In this document: positions 17,466-25,022 of the stretch, one piece after another | Position numbering within the stretch: the first letter of the stretch is position 1 | Layout: the number at the start of each line of letters is the position of its first letter | NCBI GenBank assembly: GCA_018449715.1 | Contig: JAAVVA010000001.1 | Span: forward strand, 1,178,001 to 1,242,000 | Direction: 5' to 3' | Length of the DNA: 64,000 nucleotides | From: Acidobacteriaceae bacterium dw_441 | GTDB lineage: Bacteria > Acidobacteriota > Terriglobia > Terriglobales > Acidobacteriaceae | Program-made: the position numbers and the translations under genes | Notes under the pieces: generated by a model | The model's input: only the letters and a program-made list of their open reading frames with translations | What the model was told of the DNA's origin: nothing | The model's database searches: none

Positions 17466-17504
17466 TCCTCTTCTTCCCGCGATGACATCTTTGATGACCT
17501 TTTT

Positions 17505-17546
17505 AGATGCGTGTCTGACAGGTTTTTGCCTGCCAGACACGCATCT
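17505..17546. repeat. Long inverted repeat downstream of the reductase gene
   Basis: Two 18-base arms (17505-17522 and 17529-17546) pair at 17 of 18 positions around a six-base loop, eight bases past the reductase stop. The T run lies inside the loop and on the far plus-strand side, so this is not a textbook terminator for the leftward gene, but an mRNA 3'-end structure is the likely role. Confidence 0.7.
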
Positions 17547-17553
17547 GCAGCGC

Positions 17554-19290
17554 TTACTCGGCAGGCGCTCCGGCTCCGACGGGCGGGGCATCGCGCTCGA
17601 CGGGAGTGGTAGGTGCTCCGTTGAGCTGGGCCAGCAGCGTCGCATTGTCGGTGCGGCTAAAGTAGCTGCGCAGGTCTTCGTTCGGCTGGCGCAACTCAAG
17701 ATAGCCGCGAAGCAGACGAGCGATAGCGTCCGGGCAGTCTTCGGCGGCGGCGCGGTAGCCGATCTGGCGGGCGATTCCGGCGTATTTGCCGACCGAACCT
17801 CCCACGCAGAAGTAGAAAGCATCGACCATCTGGCCGTCCTTCTTCACCTTCTTGCCCTCGAGGCCGATGTCGGCAATCCAGCTCTGGCCGCAGGAGTTGG
17901 TGCAACCGGTGACGTGGAGGCGGATCTGCTGGTCGAACTCGGGCAGGCGGTCCTCAAGCTCGGCGACGAGCCACTTGTTGAAGCCCTTGGTTTCCGCGAT
18001 GGCCAGCTTGCAGAACTCGGTGCCGGTGCAGGCGACAGCTCCACGCCAGAAGGCAGAGACATCGACGTTGAGCCCGAGGGTGTTCAGTTCGATGACCAGA
18101 GCGGCGGTTTCGCGGTCGGGCACGTTGACCAGCAGGATGTTCTGGCCGATGGTGGCGCGCAGGTGGCCGTCGCCGTACTTGTCCGCGAGGTTGGCCAGGG
18201 CGATCAGCTGGTCGCCGGAGAGGCGTCCGTTGATGACGGAGGCTCCGACGGAGCTGAGGCCGGGCTGGCGCTGCTCGTGGACGCCGACGTGGTCGCGGTA
18301 GATGTCGGCGGGGATGTCCTCCATCTCGACGGGGCTGGGGTCGAGCTTGTAGCCGAGCTTCTCCTCGATGGCGGCAAGCATGGACTCAGCCGTCCAGCCG
18401 TGGCGCATGAAGAGGTACTTGATGCGGGCGCGGGTGCGGTTCTCGCGGAGGTCAGTCTGCTCCTTGAAGATGCGGACGACGGCGGTGACGACCTCGATGG
18501 CCTTGTCCTGAGGGATGAAGGCCGGGATGCGGGTGGCGATGTGAGGCTCGGTAGAGAGGCCGCCGCCGACGCGGAGGGTGTAGCCGATCTCCTCCTGGAT
18601 TCCATTGGGTCCATTGACCGTGCGCTTGATGGCCGTCAGGGCGACGTCGTTGATCTCTGGGTAGGAGCACCAGACGGGGCAGCCGGTGGCGGTGATCTTG
18701 AACTTGCGCGGCAGGTTGTAGAACTCGGGGTTGGCGATGAGCTCGTGCGCGAGCTGCTGCGCGAGCGGGGAGGCGTCGATCAGCTCCTCGGGGTGCAGGC
18801 CCGCGAGCGGGCAGCCGGTGACGTTGCGGACGACGTCGCCGCAGGCTCCCTTGGGGGAGAGGCCGATCTCGGTGAGCTGATCGACCACGTCGATGAGGCC
18901 GCCGATGGTGAGCCAGTGCAGCTGGATGTTCTGGCGCGTGGTGATGTCGGCGAGATTGTTCGCGTACTTCTTCGTAAGCTGGCCGATGACGCGGGTCTGG
19001 TGGCTGGTGAGCAGGCCATTGGGCAGCGCGATGCGCATCATGAAGTACTCGGAGGCCTTACCCTCGCCGCCGACACCGCCGGTCACGCCCTTGCCGTCGC
19101 CCTGGGTGTAGACGCCCCACCACTTGAAGTAGAGGTTCGCCCACTCGGGAAGGACGGCGTCGCGGCCGCTGCGGGCGAACTCGCGGACCTCATCCCAGGC
19201 CTCCCAGGGGTTCTTGGCGAGCTTGAGGCGCTCGGCGCGCTGGGCTTTGGTTTCTTTAACGGCGGCGGAGGGTGCCGGGGGGGTAGACAT
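17554..19290 (-). CDS. Ferredoxin-type siroheme sulfite/nitrite reductase
   Basis: A 578-residue enzyme that reduces sulfite to sulfide or nitrite to ammonia with six electrons, using siroheme coupled to a 4Fe-4S cluster. The cluster ligands are CTGTEFC (C-x5-C) and GCTNSCG (C-x3-C); both halves of the duplicated ferredoxin-like fold are present, and FYFCVGGSVGKYAGIARQIGYR is near the C-terminus. Homologues are often annotated NirA, and sequence alone does not separate sulfite from nitrite. Here the Cys-rich leader peptide and attenuator upstream argue for sulfite and cysteine synthesis. Siroheme genes are the next operon downstream. No nitrate reductase or transporter gene is nearby. Confidence 0.88.
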   Translation of the reverse strand: MSTPPAPSAAVKETKAQRAERLKLAKNPWEAWDEVREFARSGRDAVLPEWANLYFKWWGVYTQGDGKGVTGGVGGEGKASEYFMMRIALPNGLLTSHQTRVIGQLTKKYANNLADITTRQNIQLHWLTIGGLIDVVDQLTEIGLSPKGACGDVVRNVTGCPLAGLHPEELIDASPLAQQLAHELIANPEFYNLPRKFKITATGCPVWCSYPEINDVALTAIKRTVNGPNGIQEEIGYTLRVGGGLSTEPHIATRIPAFIPQDKAIEVVTAVVRIFKEQTDLRENRTRARIKYLFMRHGWTAESMLAAIEEKLGYKLDPSPVEMEDIPADIYRDHVGVHEQRQPGLSSVGASVINGRLSGDQLIALANLADKYGDGHLRATIGQNILLVNVPDRETAALVIELNTLGLNVDVSAFWRGAVACTGTEFCKLAIAETKGFNKWLVAELEDRLPEFDQQIRLHVTGCTNSCGQSWIADIGLEGKKVKKDGQMVDAFYFCVGGSVGKYAGIARQIGYRAAAEDCPDAIARLLRGYLELRQPNEDLRSYFSRTDNATLLAQLNGAPTTPVERDAPPVGAGAPAE

Positions 19291-19325
19291 GGAAGCGTTC
19301 CTTTACCTGTAGATGGTGATGATAT

Positions 19326-19353
19326 AAAAAATCCCACTCGTTCATGGAGTGGG
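19326..19353 (-). terminator. Intrinsic terminator (attenuator) in the reductase leader
   Basis: On the minus strand CCCACTC pairs with GAGTGGG (7 bp, seven-base loop), followed by A and six T residues (19331-19326). It lies about 36 bases before the reductase ATG and after the Cys-rich leader peptide, so it would stop transcription before the structural gene. An alternative pairing of the leader-peptide segment GGGTG with CACTC of the 5' arm is possible but weak. Confidence 0.8.
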
Positions 19354-19378
19354 GCGGCGGCTTTTACCCGGAACTCTT

Positions 19379-19423
19379 TTACATGAGGAGGCAAAGGCAA
19401 CAACGCACCCGGTCGCAACACAT
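19379..19423 (-). CDS. Cysteine-rich leader peptide (14 residues)
   Basis: ATG at 19423 opens a 14-codon frame that reads MCCDRVRCCLCLLM and stops with TAA: five cysteines, in two CC pairs and one single. It lies 26 bases upstream of the terminator hairpin and about 90 bases before the reductase start. The arrangement matches ribosome-mediated attenuation, where stalling at Cys codons when charged tRNA-Cys is scarce would prevent the terminator from forming. Cys-rich leader peptides before sulfur-assimilation genes are known in actinobacteria. No strong Shine-Dalgarno precedes it, so translation is inferred. Confidence 0.6.
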   Translation of the reverse strand: MCCDRVRCCLCLLM

Positions 19424-19468
19424 ACAACAGAAGGCAGCGGATTGGGTACGGCCGAGAACCATAGTTAA

Positions 19469-19497
19469 AGGCTAAAGGCCATAAACGGGAGCGTCAA
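19469..19497 (-). promoter_or_regulatory. Candidate promoter of the leader-reductase transcript
   Basis: Minus-strand TTGACG (19497-19492) is a good -35 box. With a 17-base spacer it faces TAGCCT (19474-19469), a weak -10. Transcription would start about 40 bases before the leader peptide, as expected for an attenuated transcript. Confidence 0.4.
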
Positions 19498-19552
19498 GGG
19501 AAAGGCTGCCTGCTTCGGAGGTTTGGAGCAGGATTTGCATAGAGATAAGGGG

Positions 19553-19610
19553 GCGGGTATCCCTGCAAACCCACATCTGGCAATAAGGTGGCCAGATATG
19601 GGGTACCCGC
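19553..19610. repeat. Type C palindromic repeat
   Basis: The outer arms GCGGGTA/TACCCGC enclose CCCA/TGGG and the inner arms ATCTGGC/GCCAGAT with a nine-base loop. The CATCTGGC...GCCAGATATGG core recurs at 61933-61961. It lies just downstream of phoU and could end that transcript, though no T run follows. Confidence 0.7.
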
Positions 19611-19636
19611 TCTGATGGGCGATTCTGACGAATGAG

Positions 19637-20311
19637 CTACTCGGCCTTGGCGAGGGAGTAGAGGTGGCGGACGTCGGAGCCGCGCACCCAGAAGATGACG
19701 TCTTCGGCGATGTTGGTGGCGTGGTCGGCGGAGCGCTCGAGGTTGCGCGAGATGATGATGGCGTTGAGGGCCTGGGTGCTGATCTCGGGTTGCTGCTGCA
19801 TCAGCTCGACCAGCTCGTCCTGGACAAAGTGATTGAGGTCGTCGATCTCGTCGTCCATCGCGATGACCTTCTCGGCGAGCTTGGCGTCGGCTTCGAGGAG
19901 AGACTGGATGGCGGTGCGGATCATGACGCCGACCTTGTCTCCCATGTCGGGGATGTCGATGGGAAGCTCGATGGGGGCGGCGCCGGCAAGGGCCTGGGTG
20001 CGCTGGGCGATGTTGGAGGCTTGGTCGCCGATGCGCTCGAGGTCGCCGTTGATCTTGATGACGGCGAGGATGAAGCGGAGGTCGACGGCCATCGGCTGCT
20101 CCTTGGCGAGCAGGTCATAGGCCATCTCGTCGACGTCGCGCTCGGCGGAGTTGATGGCGGCTTCGATCTCCTTGACGTGGTCGCAGAGGCTGATGTTGCC
20201 GGTGAGGTAGGACTCGAGCGAGAGGGAGAGGGCCTGCTGGGAGAGCGCGGCCATGGCGAGGAGCTTGTCCTTGAGCGTGACAAGCTGCTGGTGAAAGTGA
20301 ATGCGCGGCAT
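19637..20311 (-). CDS. phoU: Phosphate-signalling regulator PhoU
   Basis: PhoU is a cytoplasmic protein of two three-helix bundles that links the Pst phosphate transporter to the PhoR/PhoB system and lowers Pho-regulon expression when phosphate is plentiful. The 224-residue product has the repeated signature in both halves: RDVDEMAYDLLAKEQP...KINGDLERIGDQASNIA and EIDDLNHFVQDEL...ISRNLERSADHATNIAEDVIF, with the metal-binding E/D motifs intact. ATG 20311 is used because AAGGAG precedes it and the family normally starts MPRIHF; the frame opens earlier. No pst genes are in the window. Confidence 0.95.
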   Translation of the reverse strand: MPRIHFHQQLVTLKDKLLAMAALSQQALSLSLESYLTGNISLCDHVKEIEAAINSAERDVDEMAYDLLAKEQPMAVDLRFILAVIKINGDLERIGDQASNIAQRTQALAGAAPIELPIDIPDMGDKVGVMIRTAIQSLLEADAKLAEKVIAMDDEIDDLNHFVQDELVELMQQQPEISTQALNAIIISRNLERSADHATNIAEDVIFWVRGSDVRHLYSLAKAE

Positions 20312-20433
20312 AGGGCAGCCTCTCCTTCGAACGATGGTCTTTTTATTGTGATGCAGGAATGAAATCGCTGCGTAAATTTGTGAACATCGAGTTAGCGAGA
20401 TGGATACGTTTTTCCGGGAAGAGGCGTGGGCAT

Positions 20434-20478
20434 CCTGCAACGAAATGCCGGGATTCTTTGGCTTCGTCTCGGAATGAC
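20434..20478. repeat. Type A palindromic intergenic repeat
   Basis: CTGCAACGAAATGCCGGGAT... to GGAATGAC, between phoU and the fusion gene. The same lead-in (CTGCAA.GAAATGCCGGGATTC) is seen at 52244-52265. Confidence 0.7.
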
Positions 20479-20482
20479 TGGA

Positions 20483-23400
20483 CTAGTAGAGGAGATATTT
20501 GGCGCGGCGACCGAGGAAGGCGTCGAGGTCGCGTTGCCAGGATTTGACGATCGCGCGCGTGTCTTCCTTGTTCTGGAGGGCGAGGATGGAGTTCATGCTG
20601 ACGAGAAGACGGTCGGCGCGGGGAAGGTTGAACTGCTTCGAGTAGAGGCGCTGGATGGCGGCGATCATCTCAAGGCCCAGGGCGGGGGAGTCGAGGGCGT
20701 TGCGGTCGGTGAGGGTGAGATGGACCGCCGGGAGCGTCTGGCCGTGGTAGGGGAAGTGATTGGAGTCTTCCGCGATGGTGACGGTAGACGCCGAGAAGGT
20801 CACTCCGGGGATGTTGCGGGAGGTGAGGGTGGAGGCTAACGTGGCGGCGTCGAAGTAGGGCGCGGCGATGTTCTCGAAGGGTGTGTCGGTGCCGCGTCCT
20901 ACGGAGACGTTGGTGAACTGGAGCAGCTCGACGCCGGGGTAGAGTGTGGCGGCGGTGATGCTGCGGAGGTTGGGGCTGGGGCTGATCCAGGGGAGGCCTG
21001 TCTGGTCGTAGTACTGGTTGCGTCTCCAGTTCTGGAGCGGGACGACGGTGAGGAGGGCGCTGAGGGGCTCCTGGATATTGGGAGAGACGGCAGAGGGAAG
21101 GCGTCGCTCGCCGTTGATGTAGCGGGCCAGCTCGCCGAGGGTCATGCCGTGGCGGATGGGGAGAGGCATGTAGTTGGTGTAGGAGTCGTGGCCTTCGTCG
21201 GAGACCGGCCCCTGCACCATCGCGCCGCCGATGAGGTTGGGGCGGTCGAGGAGGATGATCTCGAGGGGGTGGCCCAATTTTTTCTCCGCTGCTGCGGCTT
21301 CGAGGAAGTAGCCGGTGACGGCCTCGTAGGTGTAGAAGCGGACGCCCGCGTCCTGAAGGTCGATGACGACGGCGTCGAGGTCTTTGAGCTGGTCGTGGGT
21401 GGGATGGCGGGAGGCGAGGGTGGCTCCGTAGAGGGAGGTGACGGTAAGGTGGGTGGCGGGGTCGATCTCGCCGGAGATGCCTTCCGCGTCTTTGGTGCCG
21501 AAGATGCCGTGCTCGGGGGAGAAGAGGGACTTCAGCTCGACGCCGGGGACGGATTTGGGGGCCTCGGTCGCGAGGAGGTCGATGGTGCGGCGTCCCTGTG
21601 CGTCGAGGCCGGTCTGGTTGGTGAGGATGCCGAGGCGGAGGTGGTTGTCGTGGCGGCTCGCGGCTTCGGCGAGGGCGGCGTAGTGGGTGGATTCGAGGAC
21701 GTCGATGCCGGTGAGGGTCTTGGATGCGATGGGATGCGTCCCGGAGCGGATGTTTGCAGGGCACGGAGGGACAGGCTCGCAGATTGCTCCTTCGGGACAT
21801 GCACAACGTTTCTTTTCATCGGTCGCGGGGTTGGTGAGGCCGAGGGCCTGCGCGGCTGCGGTGGCAACCTGTCCGCGAAGGGCGGAGATGGGAGGATTGC
21901 CGCGCGGGTGGATCGCGTTCGAGAGGAGGACGACGTAGCTGTCGGAAGCGGGGTCCATCCAGAGGGTAGTGCCGGTGAAACCGGTGTGTCCAAAGGAGCC
22001 GATGGGGAAGACGGAGCCGCGCGGGCGCGAGTAGGAGGAGTTGATGTCCCAGCCGAAGCCGCGGGCGGCGATGCCCTTGGTGGCTTCAAAGCCGGGGGTG
22101 AAGATGGTGGCTCCTCCCTCGGCGGTCGCGGGCTGCTCGGGCTTCGTCATCAGTTCGAGCGTGGACTGCTTGAGGGGGAAGGTGCCGGTGTTGTGGACGA
22201 GCTTTTCAAGCAGCGCCTGCGCATAGAGGGAGATGTCGTGCGCGGTGGAGAAGACTCCGGCGTGCCCGGCGACTCCACCCATGCGGCGGGTGGTGGGATC
22301 GTGGACGGTTCCTCGGGTGAGCATTCCAAAGTGGGGATTGGTGGTGGCATCTCCCTCGTCATCGTGAGTGGTGGGAGCGGTATCGGGATCAAGAGCGAGG
22401 GGGCTCCATGTGCCGGGAGGGCAGACCATGTGCATGGAGAACTGCGGACGAGGACCCGGCTCAATGGCTGCGCCGATACGTTTGATCGGGCCGCAGGTCT
22501 TGTCGAAGGGCCGGTAGGAGGTGGAGAGCATGCCCAGAGGTTTGAAGATGTGCTGTTGCGCGTACTCGTCTTCGGGCTGTCCGCTGAGCTTTTCGACGAG
22601 AGCTCCTAGCGTGATGAAGTTGATGTCGGAGTAGACGAACTTCGTGCCGGGAGGATTGGCGAGAGGAGACTCCATCGCGCGCTTGATGCCCTCGGCTTTA
22701 TCAGGGGCGGAGAGTCCCCACGGATCTTTGAGCGAGACATCGGGCGGGAGGCCGGAGTAGTGCGTGAGAAGCTCGCGGATAGTGACCTTGTCCTTACCGT
22801 TGGCGGCGAAGGCGGGGAGGTACTTGGCGACTGGATCGTCGAACTGCAGCTTGCCCTGCTCGTAGAGCTGCATGGTGGAGGTCGCGGTGGCGAGGCACTT
22901 GGTCAGCGAGGCCATGTCGAAGATGGTGTCGAGGGTCATGGGCTCGGCGGCGGTGTCGCTGTTGGGGCTGGCTTCGCCTGTGATCTTGCGGTTGCCGTAG
23001 GCCTGCTGGAAGACGACCTTGCCATTGTGACCGACGACGACGACGGCTCCGGGGAGATGCTGGGTCGCGATTGCGTTGTTGATGAGGGTGGTGATCTGCG
23101 AGAAGTCGTAGGTGGAGGCGGAGGGATTCTGTGCAGGGAGAAAAGCGGAAGCAGATTCCTCCGCTTCACTGCGGAATGACAACGCAAAAAGGCTGGCGAA
23201 GATCAGGATCGTGGTAACAGCGGCCTTTGCTGTGGAGCGGGGCTTCGGGAGCAGCATGCTGGCGAGGTAGCCGACAGCGAAGGTCACGAGCGAGCCGATG
23301 AGCACGTACCAGGTGAAGGCGACGCGAGGGAGGGTAGTGTCTCCCAGAAGGGGGAGGCTGTTGAGATGAATGGGGGCGGGTTGCAGCCAGAGAGCGATGT

Positions 23401-24754
23401 TGAGGGCGAAACCGACGATGAGGCCCACGATCGCTCCCGCCTCGGTGGCCTTGCGGGTGAGCGTGCCGAGGAGGAAGACGCCGAGGAGAGCACCGTAGGC
23501 AACCGACGCGATGGAGAGGCCGATCTCAACGACATGGCCCTTGCCTCCTACCTTGATGCTGTAGACCGCGATGGCGAAGAGGACCAGAGCCCAGACGACG
23601 GTGGAGGAACGGGAGATCATCATGCGCTCGCGCTCGTCGGCTTCGGGGCGCCAGTGCATGTAAAAATCCACGACCGTTGTAGACGAGAGAGAGTTGAGCG
23701 CCGCCGAGAGGTTCGACATCGCCGCCGCGAGGATGGCCGCGATGAGGAGGCCCGCGATGCCGATGGGCATCTCGGCGACGATGAAGGTGGGGAAGAGGCG
23801 GTCGGGTGCGATGTTACCGATGGGAGTTCCGCCGTAGAAGACCCAGAGGCCTGCTCCGATGAGGAGGAAGAGGGTGAACTGGAGGAAGATGACTCCTCCC
23901 GAGGAGAGGAGCGCGAGGCGCGACTCCGACAGGTTGCGGCCTGCGAGGAGGCGCTGCACCATGAGCTGGTCGGTGCCGTGCGAGGCCATCGTGAGGAAGC
24001 TGCCGCCGAGAAGACCCGCCCAGAAGGTGTAGGTCTGGGTGAGGTTGAGGGCGAAGTTGAAGAGGTGGAACTTGTGCGCCGCCGAGGCCACCGTATAGAT
24101 GTGCGACCAGCCTCCGGGGACGTGCGTGCCGAGCGTGACGATGGCGACGAGGGTTCCGGCGATGTAGAGGATCATCTGGACGACGTCGGTCCAGATGACT
24201 GCCGTCATGCCGCCCTCGAAGGTGTAGAGCAGAGTGAGGGCGGAGATGATGGCGATGGAGAGGATGTCTCCCGTGCCGATGGCGATGGCGACGACGATGG
24301 AGACGGCGAAGACACGGACTCCTTCGGCGGCGGCGCGGGTGAGGAGGAAGAGGCCCGCGGTGGTCTTGTGCAGGGTGTGGCCGAAGCGCTGGTCGATGAG
24401 CTGGTAGGCGGTGAGCATCTCGCCCTGGAAGTAGCGCGGAAGAAAGAGCACGGCGACGAGGACGCGGCCCACCATGTAGCCGAGGACGATCTGAAGGAAG
24501 CCGAAGTCTCCCGCGAAGGCTACGCCGGGGACGCTGATGATGGTGAGGGTGCTGGTCTCGGCCGAGACGATGGAGAGGGCGATGGCCCACCAGGGAACGC
24601 TGCGGTCGGCGAGGAAGTAGCTCTTGAGGGACTTCGCGGGGGCATCTTTGCCGCCTCGGAAGCGCAGGCCGAAGAGAGTGATTCCGGCCAGGTAGATGAC
24701 GATCAGGATGAGATCCGGGAGATGAAGGTGAGACGCGGCGGAAACGTCGGGCAT
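20483..24754 (-). CDS. Fusion: sodium/solute symporter + serine beta-lactamase-like hydrolase + NamZ-type exo-muramidase (DUF1343)
   Basis: One uninterrupted frame of about 1423 residues joins three proteins usually separate. Residues 1-505 are a sodium:solute symporter with about 13 helices (SYFLADRSVPWWAIALSIVS, HGTDQLMVQRLLAGRN). A further hydrophobic segment (TAKAAVTTILIFASLFAL, about 505-525) looks like the old signal peptide of the second part. Residues 540-960 are a class C beta-lactamase-like hydrolase: SLTK (Ser-616, Lys-619), YSD (Tyr-708) and HTG near 922. A short linker with four cysteines follows, then a DUF1343/NamZ domain (1005-1423: LFSPEHGIFG, DLQDAGVRFYTYE), an exo-N-acetylmuramidase family. 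The soluble parts would be periplasmic. A related arrangement of neighbouring genes is known for MurNAc salvage in Bacteroidetes. An ATG 99 bases upstream is possible. NagA and GH20 genes lie just upstream on the same strand. Confidence 0.85.
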   Translation of the reverse strand: MPDVSAASHLHLPDLILIVIYLAGITLFGLRFRGGKDAPAKSLKSYFLADRSVPWWAIALSIVSAETSTLTIISVPGVAFAGDFGFLQIVLGYMVGRVLVAVLFLPRYFQGEMLTAYQLIDQRFGHTLHKTTAGLFLLTRAAAEGVRVFAVSIVVAIAIGTGDILSIAIISALTLLYTFEGGMTAVIWTDVVQMILYIAGTLVAIVTLGTHVPGGWSHIYTVASAAHKFHLFNFALNLTQTYTFWAGLLGGSFLTMASHGTDQLMVQRLLAGRNLSESRLALLSSGGVIFLQFTLFLLIGAGLWVFYGGTPIGNIAPDRLFPTFIVAEMPIGIAGLLIAAILAAAMSNLSAALNSLSSTTVVDFYMHWRPEADERERMMISRSSTVVWALVLFAIAVYSIKVGGKGHVVEIGLSIASVAYGALLGVFLLGTLTRKATEAGAIVGLIVGFALNIALWLQPAPIHLNSLPLLGDTTLPRVAFTWYVLIGSLVTFAVGYLASMLLPKPRSTAKAAVTTILIFASLFALSFRSEAEESASAFLPAQNPSASTYDFSQITTLINNAIATQHLPGAVVVVGHNGKVVFQQAYGNRKITGEASPNSDTAAEPMTLDTIFDMASLTKCLATATSTMQLYEQGKLQFDDPVAKYLPAFAANGKDKVTIRELLTHYSGLPPDVSLKDPWGLSAPDKAEGIKRAMESPLANPPGTKFVYSDINFITLGALVEKLSGQPEDEYAQQHIFKPLGMLSTSYRPFDKTCGPIKRIGAAIEPGPRPQFSMHMVCPPGTWSPLALDPDTAPTTHDDEGDATTNPHFGMLTRGTVHDPTTRRMGGVAGHAGVFSTAHDISLYAQALLEKLVHNTGTFPLKQSTLELMTKPEQPATAEGGATIFTPGFEATKGIAARGFGWDINSSYSRPRGSVFPIGSFGHTGFTGTTLWMDPASDSYVVLLSNAIHPRGNPPISALRGQVATAAAQALGLTNPATDEKKRCACPEGAICEPVPPCPANIRSGTHPIASKTLTGIDVLESTHYAALAEAASRHDNHLRLGILTNQTGLDAQGRRTIDLLATEAPKSVPGVELKSLFSPEHGIFGTKDAEGISGEIDPATHLTVTSLYGATLASRHPTHDQLKDLDAVVIDLQDAGVRFYTYEAVTGYFLEAAAAEKKLGHPLEIILLDRPNLIGGAMVQGPVSDEGHDSYTNYMPLPIRHGMTLGELARYINGERRLPSAVSPNIQEPLSALLTVVPLQNWRRNQYYDQTGLPWISPSPNLRSITAATLYPGVELLQFTNVSVGRGTDTPFENIAAPYFDAATLASTLTSRNIPGVTFSASTVTIAEDSNHFPYHGQTLPAVHLTLTDRNALDSPALGLEMIAAIQRLYSKQFNLPRADRLLVSMNSILALQNKEDTRAIVKSWQRDLDAFLGRRAKYLLY
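23151..23183 (-). repeat. Type A repeat inside the coding sequence of the fusion gene
   Basis: These 33 bases match the intergenic copy at 32418-32450 at 29 of 33 positions and the copy at 46735-46767 at 28 of 33, by hand alignment. In the fusion gene they are read in frame as LSFRSEAEESA, directly between the last hydrophobic segment and the hydrolase domain. Confidence 0.8.
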
Positions 24755-24847
24755 GTGAGCGAGTTTATAAGGAAGCGGTGAGAGTGGGGGAGGGAAAAAC
24801 GGGTGGGATGTAGCAGGTGCTTTCTCAAAAAACATCTTTCGCAAAGG

Positions 24848-24897
24848 TGTCATCCTTCGACTGCGTCCGGCTTTGCCGGACTTCGCTCAAGATGACA
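24848..24897. repeat. Type A palindromic intergenic repeat, long-stem form
   Basis: TGTCATCCTTCGACTGC, a GTCCGG/CCGGAC hairpin, and CTTCGCTCAAGATGACA. It lies just upstream of the fusion gene's reading frame. Confidence 0.7.
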
Positions 24898-24950
24898 ATA
24901 TTTTCGTTCTGAGAGTGCTTTGAGCTAGCCGAGTATTCCGCGAAAAAATG

Positions 24951-24974
24951 CTGGGATTCTTCGCAGCGCTCAGA
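24951..24974. repeat. Type A palindromic intergenic repeat, partial
   Basis: CTGGGATTCTTCGCAGCGCTCAGA lacks the final ATGAC. It lies between the nagA stop and the fusion gene. Confidence 0.6.
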
Positions 24975-25022
24975 CGAGTACTGGTAGTACAGGATTCTTT
25001 TGTAGAAGTTCTTAGGAAGTGG

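Larger units (their letters stand above)
17132..17553. other. Intergenic region carrying three repeat copies and a long inverted repeat
   Basis: This gap of about 420 bases lies between the reductase stop and the Met8-like gene. The part next to the Met8-like gene (17160-17260) is AT-rich and probably its promoter. The remainder is filled by three type A repeats and a near-perfect inverted repeat, listed separately. No coding sequence is supported. Confidence 0.6.

Noticed and set aside
17482..19386. Antisense frames opposite the reductase gene
   Set aside because: Repetitive Gly/Val/Asp-rich translation typical of reverse-strand shadows; the real gene has all cofactor motifs.
19083..19427. 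Longer frame over the attenuator leader, read in a different frame from the Cys-rich peptide
   Set aside because: It starts only at TTG and runs through the terminator into the reductase gene out of frame; the short ATG frame with five Cys codons explains the region better.
23366..24781. Long antisense frame opposite the symporter part of the fusion gene
   Set aside because: Glu/Gly/Asp-rich low-complexity translation that mirrors a membrane protein; no start signal or domain.
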